This document shows positions 43,375 to 52,146 of a DNA stretch of 64,000 bases, piece after piece (positions within the stretch are counted from its first letter, which is position 1; each line of letters opens with the position of its first letter). The stretch lies in assembly GCA_043744255.1 (NCBI GenBank), contig JAYTVA010000110.1, positions 76,715 through 140,714 of the forward strand, given 5' to 3'. The notes beneath the pieces were generated by a model that did no database searches, was not told where the DNA came from, and saw nothing but the letters and a program-made list of their open reading frames with translations. The stretch is from UKL13-2 sp043744255. Its GTDB lineage: Bacteria; Pseudomonadota; Gammaproteobacteria; Burkholderiales; Usitatibacteraceae. The translations under genes and the position numbers were made by a program.

Positions 43375-45270
43375 ATGAACACGCGAAACGACTCTTCACC
43401 TGCGCGCTGGATCTTCTGTGCTCTCGTTGCGCTCCTCACGGTTGCGCTCCAATCCACACCAGCCAGCGCAGACCCACCCTCACGCGTCGGACGCGTTAGC
43501 TTTTTGCAAGGCACCGTGTTGTTTTACATGGATCGCAATGAGGGCTGGCAGCCCGCGCGAACCAATCACCCCGTCACCAGCGAGAACTCGGTATGGACCG
43601 ATGGCGGCGGACTGGCTGAGGTGCGAATCGGCGCATCAGCCGTACGTCTCGACGCCAACACTATCGTCGATTTCGTGCGCGTCGCCGATGACCGTACCGA
43701 TGCGTTCTTACAGCGCGGAAGCCTCAACATTCGCACCCGCAATTACGGCCAAAGTGGCTACCGCGAAAGCTTGGCGGTCGAAACTAACGGTGGTCGCTTC
43801 GTGATTGATGCCGATGGCCGCTATCGGATCGACGTACCACAAGATGCCAGCGAGAGCCGCGTCACGGTGTTTGCTGGGCGCGCGCGTTTTGAAGGCGCGG
43901 ATCGCAACCTCGTCAATGTCGAGCCGGGCAACACCATCGTCGTGCAACACACGCAGGGGCTCGTCAGTTTTCGCTTTGAAGCCGCGCGTGAACTTGAATT
44001 TGATCGCTGGGCATCGGCACGCGATAGCGCATGGGACGAAGCCCACAGCCGCACCGTGCGCGAGCGTGTGGTATCAACGTACATGACCGGCTACGAAGAC
44101 CTCGACCGCTATGGCGAATGGGTTGACGACCGCGAATATGGCCGCATCTGGGCGCCACGTACCGTGATCACTGGCTGGGCACCGTATCGCTATGGCTCAT
44201 GGTCGTATGTCAATCCATGGGGCTGGACGTGGGTAGACGACGCGCCGTGGGGGTTCGCGCCGTTCCACTACGGTCGCTGGGTGACCGTTGGCTCGCGCTG
44301 GTGCTGGTGGCCGGGCAGCTATCACCATCGCCCGGCGTATGCGCCTGCGTTGGTCGCTTGGTACGGAAAACCCGGCCTGAGCGTATCGGTCTCCGCAGGC
44401 CACTCGGTTGGCTGGTTTCCGTTGGCACCGCACGAGCATTTTGTCCCGCGCTACACCAACAACACAAACTACATCCGCAACGTCAATTACGTAACCAACA
44501 ACATCACCGTCATCAATCCCCCTGCACGCTATGCGAATGGCGTACCGGGCGCCACGTTCGTCAATCAAGCCGCGTTCGTGCAGTCCAAACCAGTGGGCAA
44601 TCATTTGCTGCGCACTGATCCAGCCATGATTGCCGCGCAAGCGCCGCAGCCGACAATAAACCTTGCGCCGATGCGTGGTGCGCCGGTGGTGGCGAATGGG
44701 AATGCGCCGGTATACGCAGGAGCGCGCGGTGCGACCAAGCCCGGCGTATTGGCAACACCGGTGCTGGCAACACCGGTGCCCGCGACGCCGGTCTCCGCGC
44801 CAGTGGGGATCACCAAGCCAATGGTGATGCCCGCACCGGTTAGTGTTGCTGCGCCGTCACCCTCAGCCGCGCCAGCCATTGGGCAACCCACGCCGCGCCC
44901 GCGCTACGCACCACCAGCAGTCGCACGCGCTGAAGTTGCGGCGCAAACGGTCTACAAACCACCGGCCATCGCGACCAATCCGGTAGCGGTGCAGGCAGCG
45001 CAACCGCCCGTAGACACGCCGCCGCGTGCGCGCCGGGTTCGCCCAATGCAGAATCCGGAACAAGTGCAGCGCGGGGAAGCGACGCGGCAAATGGTGTCGC
45101 CGGTCGCATCAGCACCTGGCGCAGCAGTGAACGCTGCACCCGTGCCGCGCGGCGAAGCTCCAGCCCACAAGCCGCAGCAAGCACACCCGCGTGTGGAGGC
45201 CGAACAGGATAAACCGCATCACCGCGAGGGTCGTGAGGGTCGCATCAAGCCGGGCGTGGCACAACAGTAA
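43375..45270 (+). CDS. FecR/DUF6600-type exported protein
   Basis: A 631-residue exported protein with a signal peptide (cleavage near ASA, residue 33). It has a FecR-like beta domain (about 40-200: GTVLFY, NTIVDF, SRVTVFAGRARFEG, VEPGNTIVV) and then a Tyr/Trp/Gly-rich DUF6600 domain (about 240-350: YGEWVDDREYGRIWAPR, YVNPWGWTWVDDAPWGFAPFHYGRW). The last 230 residues are Pro/Ala/Val-rich and low complexity, with a short tandem repeat (LATPV). GAGGA lies 8 nt before the ATG at 43375. The function is unknown; it is probably an envelope protein. Confidence 0.82.
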   Translation: MNTRNDSSPARWIFCALVALLTVALQSTPASADPPSRVGRVSFLQGTVLFYMDRNEGWQPARTNHPVTSENSVWTDGGGLAEVRIGASAVRLDANTIVDFVRVADDRTDAFLQRGSLNIRTRNYGQSGYRESLAVETNGGRFVIDADGRYRIDVPQDASESRVTVFAGRARFEGADRNLVNVEPGNTIVVQHTQGLVSFRFEAARELEFDRWASARDSAWDEAHSRTVRERVVSTYMTGYEDLDRYGEWVDDREYGRIWAPRTVITGWAPYRYGSWSYVNPWGWTWVDDAPWGFAPFHYGRWVTVGSRWCWWPGSYHHRPAYAPALVAWYGKPGLSVSVSAGHSVGWFPLAPHEHFVPRYTNNTNYIRNVNYVTNNITVINPPARYANGVPGATFVNQAAFVQSKPVGNHLLRTDPAMIAAQAPQPTINLAPMRGAPVVANGNAPVYAGARGATKPGVLATPVLATPVPATPVSAPVGITKPMVMPAPVSVAAPSPSAAPAIGQPTPRPRYAPPAVARAEVAAQTVYKPPAIATNPVAVQAAQPPVDTPPRARRVRPMQNPEQVQRGEATRQMVSPVASAPGAAVNAAPVPRGEAPAHKPQQAHPRVEAEQDKPHHREGREGRIKPGVAQQ

Positions 45271-45285
45271 AACGCTACGTAGCAA

Positions 45286-46134
45286 TCAGCCGAAGCGCCC
45301 GGTAATGTAGTCCTCAGTCTCGGTGCGTTTTGGTCGGACAAAAATTTCGCCGGTCGCACCAAACTCCATCAATTCACCCAGATACATATAGCCGGTGAAG
45401 TCCGATACACGCGCGGCTTGCTGCATGTTGTGGGTAACGATGGCGATGGTGTAATCGGCTTTAAGTTCGTGCAGGAGTTGCTCAATTTTCGCGGTTGAAA
45501 TCGGATCCAGCGCTGAGGTCGGTTCATCGAGCAACATGACTTCGGGCTTGACCGCCACCGCACGCGCAATGCACAACCGCTGCTGCTGCCCGCCGGACAA
45601 CGAGAGGCCGCTTTGCTTCAGTTTATCTTTGACCTCTTTCCAGAGTGCCGCTTTATTGAGCGCCCATTCGACGCGCTCGTCCATGTCAGCCGCATTCAAA
45701 TTTTCGTAGAGCTTTACGCCAAACGCGATGTTGTCGTAAATCGACATTGGGAACGGCGTCGGTTTTTGAAACACCATGCCCACCTTGGCGCGCAGCAAGT
45801 TCAGATCCTGCCGTTTGTCGAGAACGTTGTCACCATTCAGCAAAATTCTGCCGTCAGCGCGCTGGCCGGGGTAGAGGTCGTACATGCGATTAAAGGTGCG
45901 CAGTAGCGTTGATTTGCCGCAGCCAGAGGGACCAATGAACGCCGTGACTTTGCGTTCGAACACATCGAGATTGATGTTCTTCAACGCGTGGTAGCCGCCG
46001 TAAAAAAATTGCAGGTTTTGGACGCTGATTTTAGTCGCGGTGGGTAGCGCAGCGGGTGCCAGCGTTGGCGTTGGCATAGGCATAGGCATTGGCATTGGCA
46101 TTGGCGTTAGCGTGCTTACTGAGAGGTCGTTCAT
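45286..46134 (-). CDS. pstB: Phosphate ABC transporter ATPase PstB
   Basis: A 282-residue ABC ATPase of the PstB family: Walker A GPSGCGKST, the NRMYDLYPG segment, QKPTPFPMSIYDNIAFG, signature LSGGQQQR and Walker B MLLDEPTSALDP. It powers high-affinity phosphate uptake with PstA and PstC. The N-terminus has an odd extension of about 33 residues including five consecutive Met-Pro pairs, encoded by a six-base tandem repeat. The conserved domain begins near residue 36. It is the last gene of pstSCAB. Confidence 0.95.
   Translation of the reverse strand: MNDLSVSTLTPMPMPMPMPMPTPTLAPAALPTATKISVQNLQFFYGGYHALKNINLDVFERKVTAFIGPSGCGKSTLLRTFNRMYDLYPGQRADGRILLNGDNVLDKRQDLNLLRAKVGMVFQKPTPFPMSIYDNIAFGVKLYENLNAADMDERVEWALNKAALWKEVKDKLKQSGLSLSGGQQQRLCIARAVAVKPEVMLLDEPTSALDPISTAKIEQLLHELKADYTIAIVTHNMQQAARVSDFTGYMYLGELMEFGATGEIFVRPKRTETEDYITGRFG
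46066..46109 (-). repeat. Six-base tandem repeat inside the start of pstB
   Basis: About seven units of GGCATT/GGCATA/GGCGTT (plus strand) encode the Met-Pro/Thr-Pro stretch of PstB. Six-base units keep the frame, so changes in copy number would lengthen or shorten the N-terminus without a frameshift. Confidence 0.75.
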
Positions 46135-46149
46135 TTTTATCGTCGTGGA

Positions 46150-46992
46150 TTAGGATTTTTGGCGCGGATCAAAGATCGTGCGCGCGAGAATATTGAGTGC
46201 CAACACCGAGAAGGTGATGAGCAAGGCGGCGACCCACGCAAGACTGATCCACGTCTCAAACGGGCTGAGGGCAAACTGAAAAATCGTCACCGGCAGGTTT
46301 GCCATCGGCGCGTTCATGTCCGCTGACCAGAACTGGTTGCTGAGCGCGGTAAACAGTAGCGGTGCGGCCTCGCCACTAATGCGCGCAACCGCCAGCATCA
46401 CGCCAGTAATCACCGCGCCCCGCACTGACGGCAGCGCCACCATGAGAACAACTTTCCACTGCGGCGCACCAAGTGCAGCGGCAGCTTCGCGCATGCTCAC
46501 CGGCACCAACAACAGCATGTTTTCAGTGGTGCGCACAATCACTGGAATCGCCATCAGCGCCAGCGCACAGGCACCTGCCCACGCCGAAAAATGTTTTTGA
46601 TTCGCCACAATCACCGCGTAAACAAACAACCCAAGCACCATCGCGGGTGCTGACAACAGGATGTCGTTGACAAAGCGCGTGGTCGAACCAAGCCAGCCCT
46701 GTTTGCCAAACTCAGCCAAATAAATACCCGCGAAAATCCCCACCGGGGTCGCGACCAATGTTGCCGTTCCAACCATCACCAGCGAGCCCACGATGGCGTT
46801 GAGTAAGCCGCCGGGCGAGCCGGGTGCTGGGGTCATTTGTGTGAACACATCGAGATTCATGCCACCCAAACCCTTGGCGAGTAGCGTATACAAAATCCAC
46901 AACAAAAAGCACAGCCCAAACGCCATCGCACCGAGCGAAAACAATAGTCCCAAGCGATTGACGATTAAACGCCGTCGATAAATCGCACTCAT
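46150..46992 (-). CDS. pstA: Phosphate ABC transporter permease PstA
   Basis: A 280-residue membrane protein with six predicted helices and the binding-protein-dependent permease loop (MREAAAALGAPQWKVVLMVALPSVRGAVI). The ending VLALNILARTIFD is also typical of PstA. It overlaps pstC by 4 nt. Confidence 0.94.
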   Translation of the reverse strand: MSAIYRRRLIVNRLGLLFSLGAMAFGLCFLLWILYTLLAKGLGGMNLDVFTQMTPAPGSPGGLLNAIVGSLVMVGTATLVATPVGIFAGIYLAEFGKQGWLGSTTRFVNDILLSAPAMVLGLFVYAVIVANQKHFSAWAGACALALMAIPVIVRTTENMLLLVPVSMREAAAALGAPQWKVVLMVALPSVRGAVITGVMLAVARISGEAAPLLFTALSNQFWSADMNAPMANLPVTIFQFALSPFETWISLAWVAALLITFSVLALNILARTIFDPRQKS

Positions 46993-48035
46993 GTTTTGCT
47001 GCCCGCTTGTCGATTGAGGCGCGCGAGCATCAAACGCGCACCCGCGAGCACCACGAAGGTAATCACAAACAAGATAAGACCTAAAGCCATCAGCGCAGAA
47101 ATATGCAATTCATCACGCGCTTCGGCGAATTCGTTGGCGAGCGTTGAGGCGATAGACGTGCCGGGACCGAACAACGAGGCGGCGATTTTTGGTGTGTTGC
47201 CGATCACAAATGTCACCGCCATCGTCTCACCGAGCGCGCGCCCGAGGCCGAGCATGATGCCGCCGATCACACCAACGCGAGCGTAGGGCAACACGACGTT
47301 GCGCACCACCTCCCATGTGGTGGCACCCAAACCATAGGCCGATTCTTTGAGCACGGTTGGCACCACGTCAAAGACATCGCGCGTGACCGACGCGATGAAT
47401 GGAATCACCATGATCGCGAGAATGAATCCCGACGCCAGCACGCCAATGCCCATGGGCGCGCCCTGAAAGAGTTGCCCGATCAATGGCAGCGTGCCGAGGG
47501 TCTTGGTCATCCACGGCTGAACGTATTCGGCGAACAGCGGCGCGAACACAAACAAACCCCACATGCCAAAAATAATGCTGGGGATGCCCGCCAAAAGTTC
47601 GATCGCGGTACCCAGCGGTCGCTTCAACCACGTTGGGCAAAGCTCGGTCAGAAAAATCGCGATGCCCAGACTAACCGGAATGCCGATCAACAACGCGATG
47701 AAGCTGGTGACCAACGTGCCGTAAATCGCATTGGCCGCGCCGAATTCCATCGTGACCGGATTCCACGCCGTACTGGTGATGAAGCCCAGCCCCGCGTGTT
47801 GGAAGATCGGCACTGACTGCGAAGCCAACGAGAAAATGATTCCACCGAGTAGCGCCAGCACCAACACCGCAAACGTGCGCGTGGTGCCACGAAAGGCAAT
47901 GTCCTGCCAGCGCTGCTTTTTGAGGCGCGCCGATATGCTTGACGTCGGCGTGTGCCGCGACGGCGCATCGTGGCTGGCTGGTCTCGCTACGTCTGAGGCG
48001 TCACCAATGGACGCACTACTCACCACGGCGGTCAT
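46989..48035 (-). CDS. pstC: Phosphate ABC transporter permease PstC
   Basis: A 348-residue membrane protein with an N-terminal cytoplasmic extension of about 50 residues, then six or so helices. Diagnostic segments are AIFLTELCPTWLKRPLGTAIELLAGIPSIIFGMWG (spread over two helices) and LKESAYGLGATTWEVVRNVVLPYARVGVIGG. It lies 6 nt after pstS. Confidence 0.94.
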   Translation of the reverse strand: MTAVVSSASIGDASDVARPASHDAPSRHTPTSSISARLKKQRWQDIAFRGTTRTFAVLVLALLGGIIFSLASQSVPIFQHAGLGFITSTAWNPVTMEFGAANAIYGTLVTSFIALLIGIPVSLGIAIFLTELCPTWLKRPLGTAIELLAGIPSIIFGMWGLFVFAPLFAEYVQPWMTKTLGTLPLIGQLFQGAPMGIGVLASGFILAIMVIPFIASVTRDVFDVVPTVLKESAYGLGATTWEVVRNVVLPYARVGVIGGIMLGLGRALGETMAVTFVIGNTPKIAASLFGPGTSIASTLANEFAEARDELHISALMALGLILFVITFVVLAGARLMLARLNRQAGSKT

Positions 48036-48041
48036 CCGGCA

Positions 48042-49088
48042 TCACTTCCACACCGGCGTGCCAGTTGCCGACTTGATGTCTGCCTTCCACATTTGTTGCA
48101 CCAGCGTCACCACACCCGCTGGCATCGGCACGTATTCCAACTCAGCGGCCGCTTTGCCACCGTTCTTAAACGCGTAGTCAAAAAACTTCAGCGCAGCGAG
48201 TGCTTTCTCGGGTTTGGCTTGCGACTTGTGCATCAACACAAACACCGCGCCGGTAATGGGGTAGCTATCTTTGCCAGCTTGATTGGTCAGCACCAAATAC
48301 ATGCCGGGTGCTTTAGACCAATCAGCACCGGCGGCGGCGGCCTGAAACGTAGTGTCGTCGGGTGCCACAAAATTGCCGTCGCGATTTTTAATGGAGCCGT
48401 ACGCCATTTTGTTTTTCTTAGCGTACGCATATTCAACATAGCCGATGGAACCCTTAATGCGCTGCACGTAGGCCGATACGCCTTCGTTACCCTTACCGCC
48501 CACGCCTTCCGGCCACGCGACGGCGGTGCCGACACCCACCTTGGTCTTCCATTCCTCACTCACCTTGGACAAATAATCGACCCACAAAAATGTACTTCCC
48601 GAACCATCGGAACGACGCACGACCGTGATCGGGTCAGCAGGCAATTTCACGCCGGGGTTAATCTCGGCAATCGCTTTGTCATTCCACGTTTTGATCTTGC
48701 CCAAATAAATATCTGCGAGCAATGTTCCGGTGAATTTCAAGCCGGATGCCACGCCATCAATGTTGTAAGTGGGCACCACGCCACCGATCACGGAGGGAAA
48801 TTGCACCAATCCATCTTTATCGAGTTGCTCTATCGTGAGCGGCATATCGCTTGCGCCGAAATCGACCGTCTTGGCTTGGATTTGGCGAATGCCGCCACCC
48901 GAGCCAATCGACTGGTAGTTCATGTTGCTGCCCGAAATTTTCTTGAAGTCCTCTGCCCACTTCGAATAGATCGGGAATGCGAACGTTGAGCCGGCACCGG
49001 TGATGTCTTCTGCGTGCGCAAGCGATGTGAACGATCCGGCGGCGCTGGCGACGACCAAAGCAAGACTGACGATCCACTTTTGTTTCAT
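48042..49088 (-). CDS. pstS: Phosphate-binding periplasmic protein PstS
   Basis: A 348-residue exported protein with a signal peptide (cleavage near AHA, residue 26) and the phosphate-binding pattern GAGSTFAFPIYSKWAEDFKK, SIGSGGGIRQI, DFGASDMPL and RSDGSGSTFLWVDYLS. The ATG at 49088 has GGAGAA upstream; an in-frame start 39 nt earlier gives a poor signal peptide. It is the first gene of pstSCAB, with a Pho-box-like site 64-81 bp upstream, so PhoB control under phosphate limitation is likely. Confidence 0.95.
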   Translation of the reverse strand: MKQKWIVSLALVVASAAGSFTSLAHAEDITGAGSTFAFPIYSKWAEDFKKISGSNMNYQSIGSGGGIRQIQAKTVDFGASDMPLTIEQLDKDGLVQFPSVIGGVVPTYNIDGVASGLKFTGTLLADIYLGKIKTWNDKAIAEINPGVKLPADPITVVRRSDGSGSTFLWVDYLSKVSEEWKTKVGVGTAVAWPEGVGGKGNEGVSAYVQRIKGSIGYVEYAYAKKNKMAYGSIKNRDGNFVAPDDTTFQAAAAGADWSKAPGMYLVLTNQAGKDSYPITGAVFVLMHKSQAKPEKALAALKFFDYAFKNGGKAAAELEYVPMPAGVVTLVQQMWKADIKSATGTPVWK

Positions 49089-49151
49089 GTGAAATTCTCC
49101 GTAGATTATTGAGCAACGATGTTTCATTGCTTCGCAGAATAATCAGCGGAT

Positions 49152-49169
49152 GTGACACTGGTATGACAG
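49152..49169 (-). promoter_or_regulatory. Pho box candidate for pstSCAB
   Basis: On the minus strand the sequence reads CTGTCATACCAGTGTCAC: two half-sites, CTGTCAT and GTGTCAC, 11 bp apart. This is close to the PhoB consensus (CTGTCAT-N4-CTGTCAT/C). It faces pstS. Confidence 0.72.
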
Positions 49170-49184
49170 AACGAATGCGTAAAG

Positions 49185-49202
49185 CTGTCATATTTTCGTC
49201 AC
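49185..49202 (+). promoter_or_regulatory. Pho box candidate for phoU
   Basis: The plus strand reads CTGTCATATTTTCGTCAC, a second direct repeat (CTGTCAT and CGTCAC, 11-12 bp apart) close to the PhoB consensus, with an AT-rich spacer. It faces phoU, 45 bp before its start. Confidence 0.62.
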
Positions 49203-49247
49203 ACGCATTCTTTACACTCTGTTTTTCATTTCACGGCTCGAAAACCT

Positions 49248-49958
49248 ATGTCCCACGAACACATTTCAAAATCATTCGACACCGAACTCGAAGCCGTTCG
49301 TTCCCGCGCGCTCGCCATGGGTGGCTTGGTTGAACAACAAATTGGCAAGGCCATGGAGTCGCTGACGGTGGGCGATCTTGTACTCGCGGATCGCGTGATC
49401 GCCGACGATCAATTGGTCAACGTGATGGAAGTGGGCATTGATGAGGATTGCGTGAACATCATCGCCAAACGCCAGCCGACCGCCAGCGATTTGCGCTTGG
49501 TGATGGCAGTCGCAAAAACGATTACAGATCTGGAACGCATCGGTGACGAGGCGCAAAAAATTGCGCGCATGGCGAAGCTAATTCACCAAGCGGAGCGACC
49601 GCTTTCATCGCGGGTGGTGGAGCTACGCAGCGCCGCCAAACACGCGCAGGAAATGTTGCGCATGGCACTGGATGCATTCGCGCGCCTCGATCTCGGTGCA
49701 GCGGTGGCGGTGGTGCGGCGCGATCAAATCGTAGACGATCAATTTCGCGGCATCTTGCGGCAACTGGTGACGTTTATGATGGAAGACCCACGCACGATCT
49801 CACAGGCCATCGAAGTGCTGTTCATCGCCAAAGCGATCGAGCGGATCGGTGACCACGCCAAAAATATCAGCGAAAACGTGGTCTATTTGGTGAAAGGCAA
49901 AGACGTTCGCCACATCACCCTCGAAGCGTTTACGCGCGAGGCGGAAACACCTTCGTAG
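49248..49958 (+). CDS. phoU: Phosphate signalling regulator PhoU
   Basis: A 236-residue all-helical protein made of two related three-helix bundles, with the metal-binding type motifs E/DxxxD (ITDLERIGDEAQKIARM and AIERIGDHAKNISENVVYL). PhoU links the state of the Pst transporter to the PhoR kinase and limits phosphate uptake. In many relatives phoU follows pstB; here it is divergent from pstS, with its own Pho-box-like site. It converges with the aldo/keto reductase gene, with 7 nt between stops. Confidence 0.95.
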   Translation: MSHEHISKSFDTELEAVRSRALAMGGLVEQQIGKAMESLTVGDLVLADRVIADDQLVNVMEVGIDEDCVNIIAKRQPTASDLRLVMAVAKTITDLERIGDEAQKIARMAKLIHQAERPLSSRVVELRSAAKHAQEMLRMALDAFARLDLGAAVAVVRRDQIVDDQFRGILRQLVTFMMEDPRTISQAIEVLFIAKAIERIGDHAKNISENVVYLVKGKDVRHITLEAFTREAETPS

Positions 49959-49965
49959 TCCGCCG

Positions 49966-51021
49966 CTATGGCGCAGGATTGGTGTAGCGCTGGTGAATCT
50001 CGTCAATCGCGCGCAGGGTATCGGCGTCGAGCGGCGTGGCGAATGCGTCAATGTTTTCTTTGAGTTGCGCCAGGGTCGTTGCACCGATGATGGTACTGCT
50101 GACAAAAAACCGGCTCTGACAAAAGGCGAGCGCCAGTTGCGTAGGCGTGAGGCCGCGTGCCTTGGCGAGTTCGACGTAGGCTGCCACTGCATCCACCACA
50201 CTGGGCTTTTTGTAGCGTGGGCCGAATTGCGGAAACAGGGCGAGACGAGAATCTGCGGGCGTGCCGCCGATGTATTTGCCGGTCAGGTGGCCAAACGCGA
50301 GCGGGCTGTAAGCGAGCAAACCGATCTGTTCGCGGTAACTGATTTCGGACAGATCATGCTCGAAACAGCGATTGACGAGGTGGTAAGCGTTTTGGATTGA
50401 AACCGGGCGCGGTAGGCCATGCTGCGTACTCAGTTGTAGGGATTGCATCACCCCCCACGGACTCTCGTTTGACAGACCGATGTGGCGAATGCGTCCAGCT
50501 TTAATTTCGTCATCCAGTGCGCGCAGCGTTTCTTCAAATGGCACAAAATCGCGCTCGATCTTGGGATCAAAAAACATCCCACCAAAAATCGGTGCGTTGC
50601 GGGCAGGCCAATGCAATTGATAGAGATCGATGTAATCGGTTTGCAGGCGCTTCAAGCTGTTGGTGACGCCTCGCTTGATGTCGGCTTTGGAGAACGGCTT
50701 GAGATCGCCACGAACCCACGCCATATCGACCGGATTTCGCGGTGGCCCCGCGCATTTGGTGGCGAGCACTACTTGGTCGCGAAACGCGCGGCCTTTTTTT
50801 GCGAACCACGCGCCGATGATGGTTTCGGTTGCGCCATAGGTTTCGGCCCGGGTCGGTACCGAATACATTTCGGCAGTGTCGATGAAATTGATGCCGCATG
50901 ACACCGCGTAATCAAGCTGCGCGTGGCCATCTTCAAGCGTGTTCTGCTCGCCCCACGTCATGGTGCCGAGGCAGACTTCACTGACCTTTAGCGTGCTTCG
51001 ACCCAGTGGATTCAATTTCAT
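49966..51021 (-). CDS. Aldo/keto reductase (Tas-like)
   Basis: A 351-residue NADP(H)-dependent aldo/keto reductase with the catalytic residues in place: Asp and Tyr in FIDTAEMYSVP, Lys in VVLATKC and His in YQLHWPARN. Overall it resembles the Tas/YghZ-type oxidoreductases. It reduces carbonyls; the substrate is unknown. It lies 27 nt downstream of the LysR gene in the same direction and is likely co-transcribed with it. Confidence 0.9.
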   Translation of the reverse strand: MKLNPLGRSTLKVSEVCLGTMTWGEQNTLEDGHAQLDYAVSCGINFIDTAEMYSVPTRAETYGATETIIGAWFAKKGRAFRDQVVLATKCAGPPRNPVDMAWVRGDLKPFSKADIKRGVTNSLKRLQTDYIDLYQLHWPARNAPIFGGMFFDPKIERDFVPFEETLRALDDEIKAGRIRHIGLSNESPWGVMQSLQLSTQHGLPRPVSIQNAYHLVNRCFEHDLSEISYREQIGLLAYSPLAFGHLTGKYIGGTPADSRLALFPQFGPRYKKPSVVDAVAAYVELAKARGLTPTQLALAFCQSRFFVSSTIIGATTLAQLKENIDAFATPLDADTLRAIDEIHQRYTNPAP

Positions 51022-51048
51022 GTTCAGACTTTCATCGACGTTTACACG

Positions 51049-51990
51049 TTAGCGCTTCTTCGGTTCCCAATAGGGCGGATCGCCAAATTTTGCCTTCATG
51101 AAATCAATAAATAAGCGCACTTTCGCGGGCAAAAATTTTCGATCCGGGTAGACGGCAAAAATATCGTTGCCGGGCGCGGCGAATTTCGGCAGCACTTCCA
51201 CCAGCCGACCGCGCTCGATTTCCTCGGAGACTTCCCACGCACTGCGCCACGCCAAGCCCTGCCCCGCCAGCGCCCATTGCGTGAGCACTTCGCCATCGTT
51301 GCAGTGCAATGCGCCGACCACTTTCACGGTAACGTTGCGCGCGAGTTTGGCATCGGCTTTCTCGGCAACGGGCTCACGAAACGTCCACGAATCGGATAGC
51401 CCTGCCTCGGTCGCCGTGACCAGACAATTATGTTTATTGAGGTCGGCAAGAACCATCGGCTTGCCGCGCCGTTTGATGTACAAAGGCGATGCCACCACCA
51501 CGCGATGATTGCGCGCCAGTTTCACGGCGATGAGATCGGCATTCTTCAAGTCGGCGATACGAATGGCGAGATCGACGCGTTCGTTTTTCAAATCGACCAT
51601 GCGCTCGGAGAGGTGCAAGGTCACGCTCAAGTTGGGATGTTGGTCTGCAAACGCTGGCAGATGGGGCGCGATGTGTTTTCGACCAAATGAGGTAGGCGCA
51701 GAAATAATCAGGCGACCAGTCGCGTTTTTTGCTCCCACCGAAAGTGACTCCTCGGCGGCGCGCAGTTCGTTCATAATATTTCGTACATCCTCAAAAAACG
51801 CGAGGCCTTCGGGCGTCAAGGTGATTTTTCGCGTGGATCGCTTGAACAGTTTGACGCCGAGCTGTTCTTCGAGCTGGTCGATGCGTCGCCCGACCATCGC
51901 GGGGGTCACGCCCTCACCGCGCGCGACTGAAGATAGACTCTCCGACTTTGCGACATCCAGAAAAGTTTGCAGCGCCTTGAAGCGATCCAT
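51049..51990 (-). CDS. LysR-family transcriptional regulator
   Basis: A 313-residue LysR protein. The N-terminal helix-turn-helix (residues 1-60, SLSSVARGEGVTPAMVGRRIDQLEEQLGVKLF) is followed by the co-inducer domain (SAPTSFGRKHIAPHL onward). It is divergent from aceB and upstream of the aldo/keto reductase gene. A T-N11-A palindrome lies in the intergenic region, so it may control one or both sides. The effector is unknown. Confidence 0.92.
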   Translation of the reverse strand: MDRFKALQTFLDVAKSESLSSVARGEGVTPAMVGRRIDQLEEQLGVKLFKRSTRKITLTPEGLAFFEDVRNIMNELRAAEESLSVGAKNATGRLIISAPTSFGRKHIAPHLPAFADQHPNLSVTLHLSERMVDLKNERVDLAIRIADLKNADLIAVKLARNHRVVVASPLYIKRRGKPMVLADLNKHNCLVTATEAGLSDSWTFREPVAEKADAKLARNVTVKVVGALHCNDGEVLTQWALAGQGLAWRSAWEVSEEIERGRLVEVLPKFAAPGNDIFAVYPDRKFLPAKVRLFIDFMKAKFGDPPYWEPKKR

Positions 51991-52040
51991 GATTTACCTC
52001 AACGATGGTGAGTTTTTGTTTCGACTGCGTCGATTAATGT

Positions 52041-52057
52041 ATTAGATTATTTCTAAT
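52041..52057. promoter_or_regulatory. LysR-type T-N11-A palindrome
   Basis: ATTAGATTATTTCTAAT has 6-bp arms (ATTAGA / TCTAAT) around 5 bp and contains T-N11-A (52043-52055), the usual LysR site. It lies 51 bp upstream of the LysR gene and 90 bp before aceB. An 11-bp palindrome, CTGATTATCAG, follows at 52063-52073. Confidence 0.55.
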
Positions 52058-52146
52058 AATAACTGATTATCAGCAAAACAGTATCGTAATATACTTTTAT
52101 TTTTCGTGCATCCAAATCACTGGCGCACGCGTGACTGGAGAATTTG

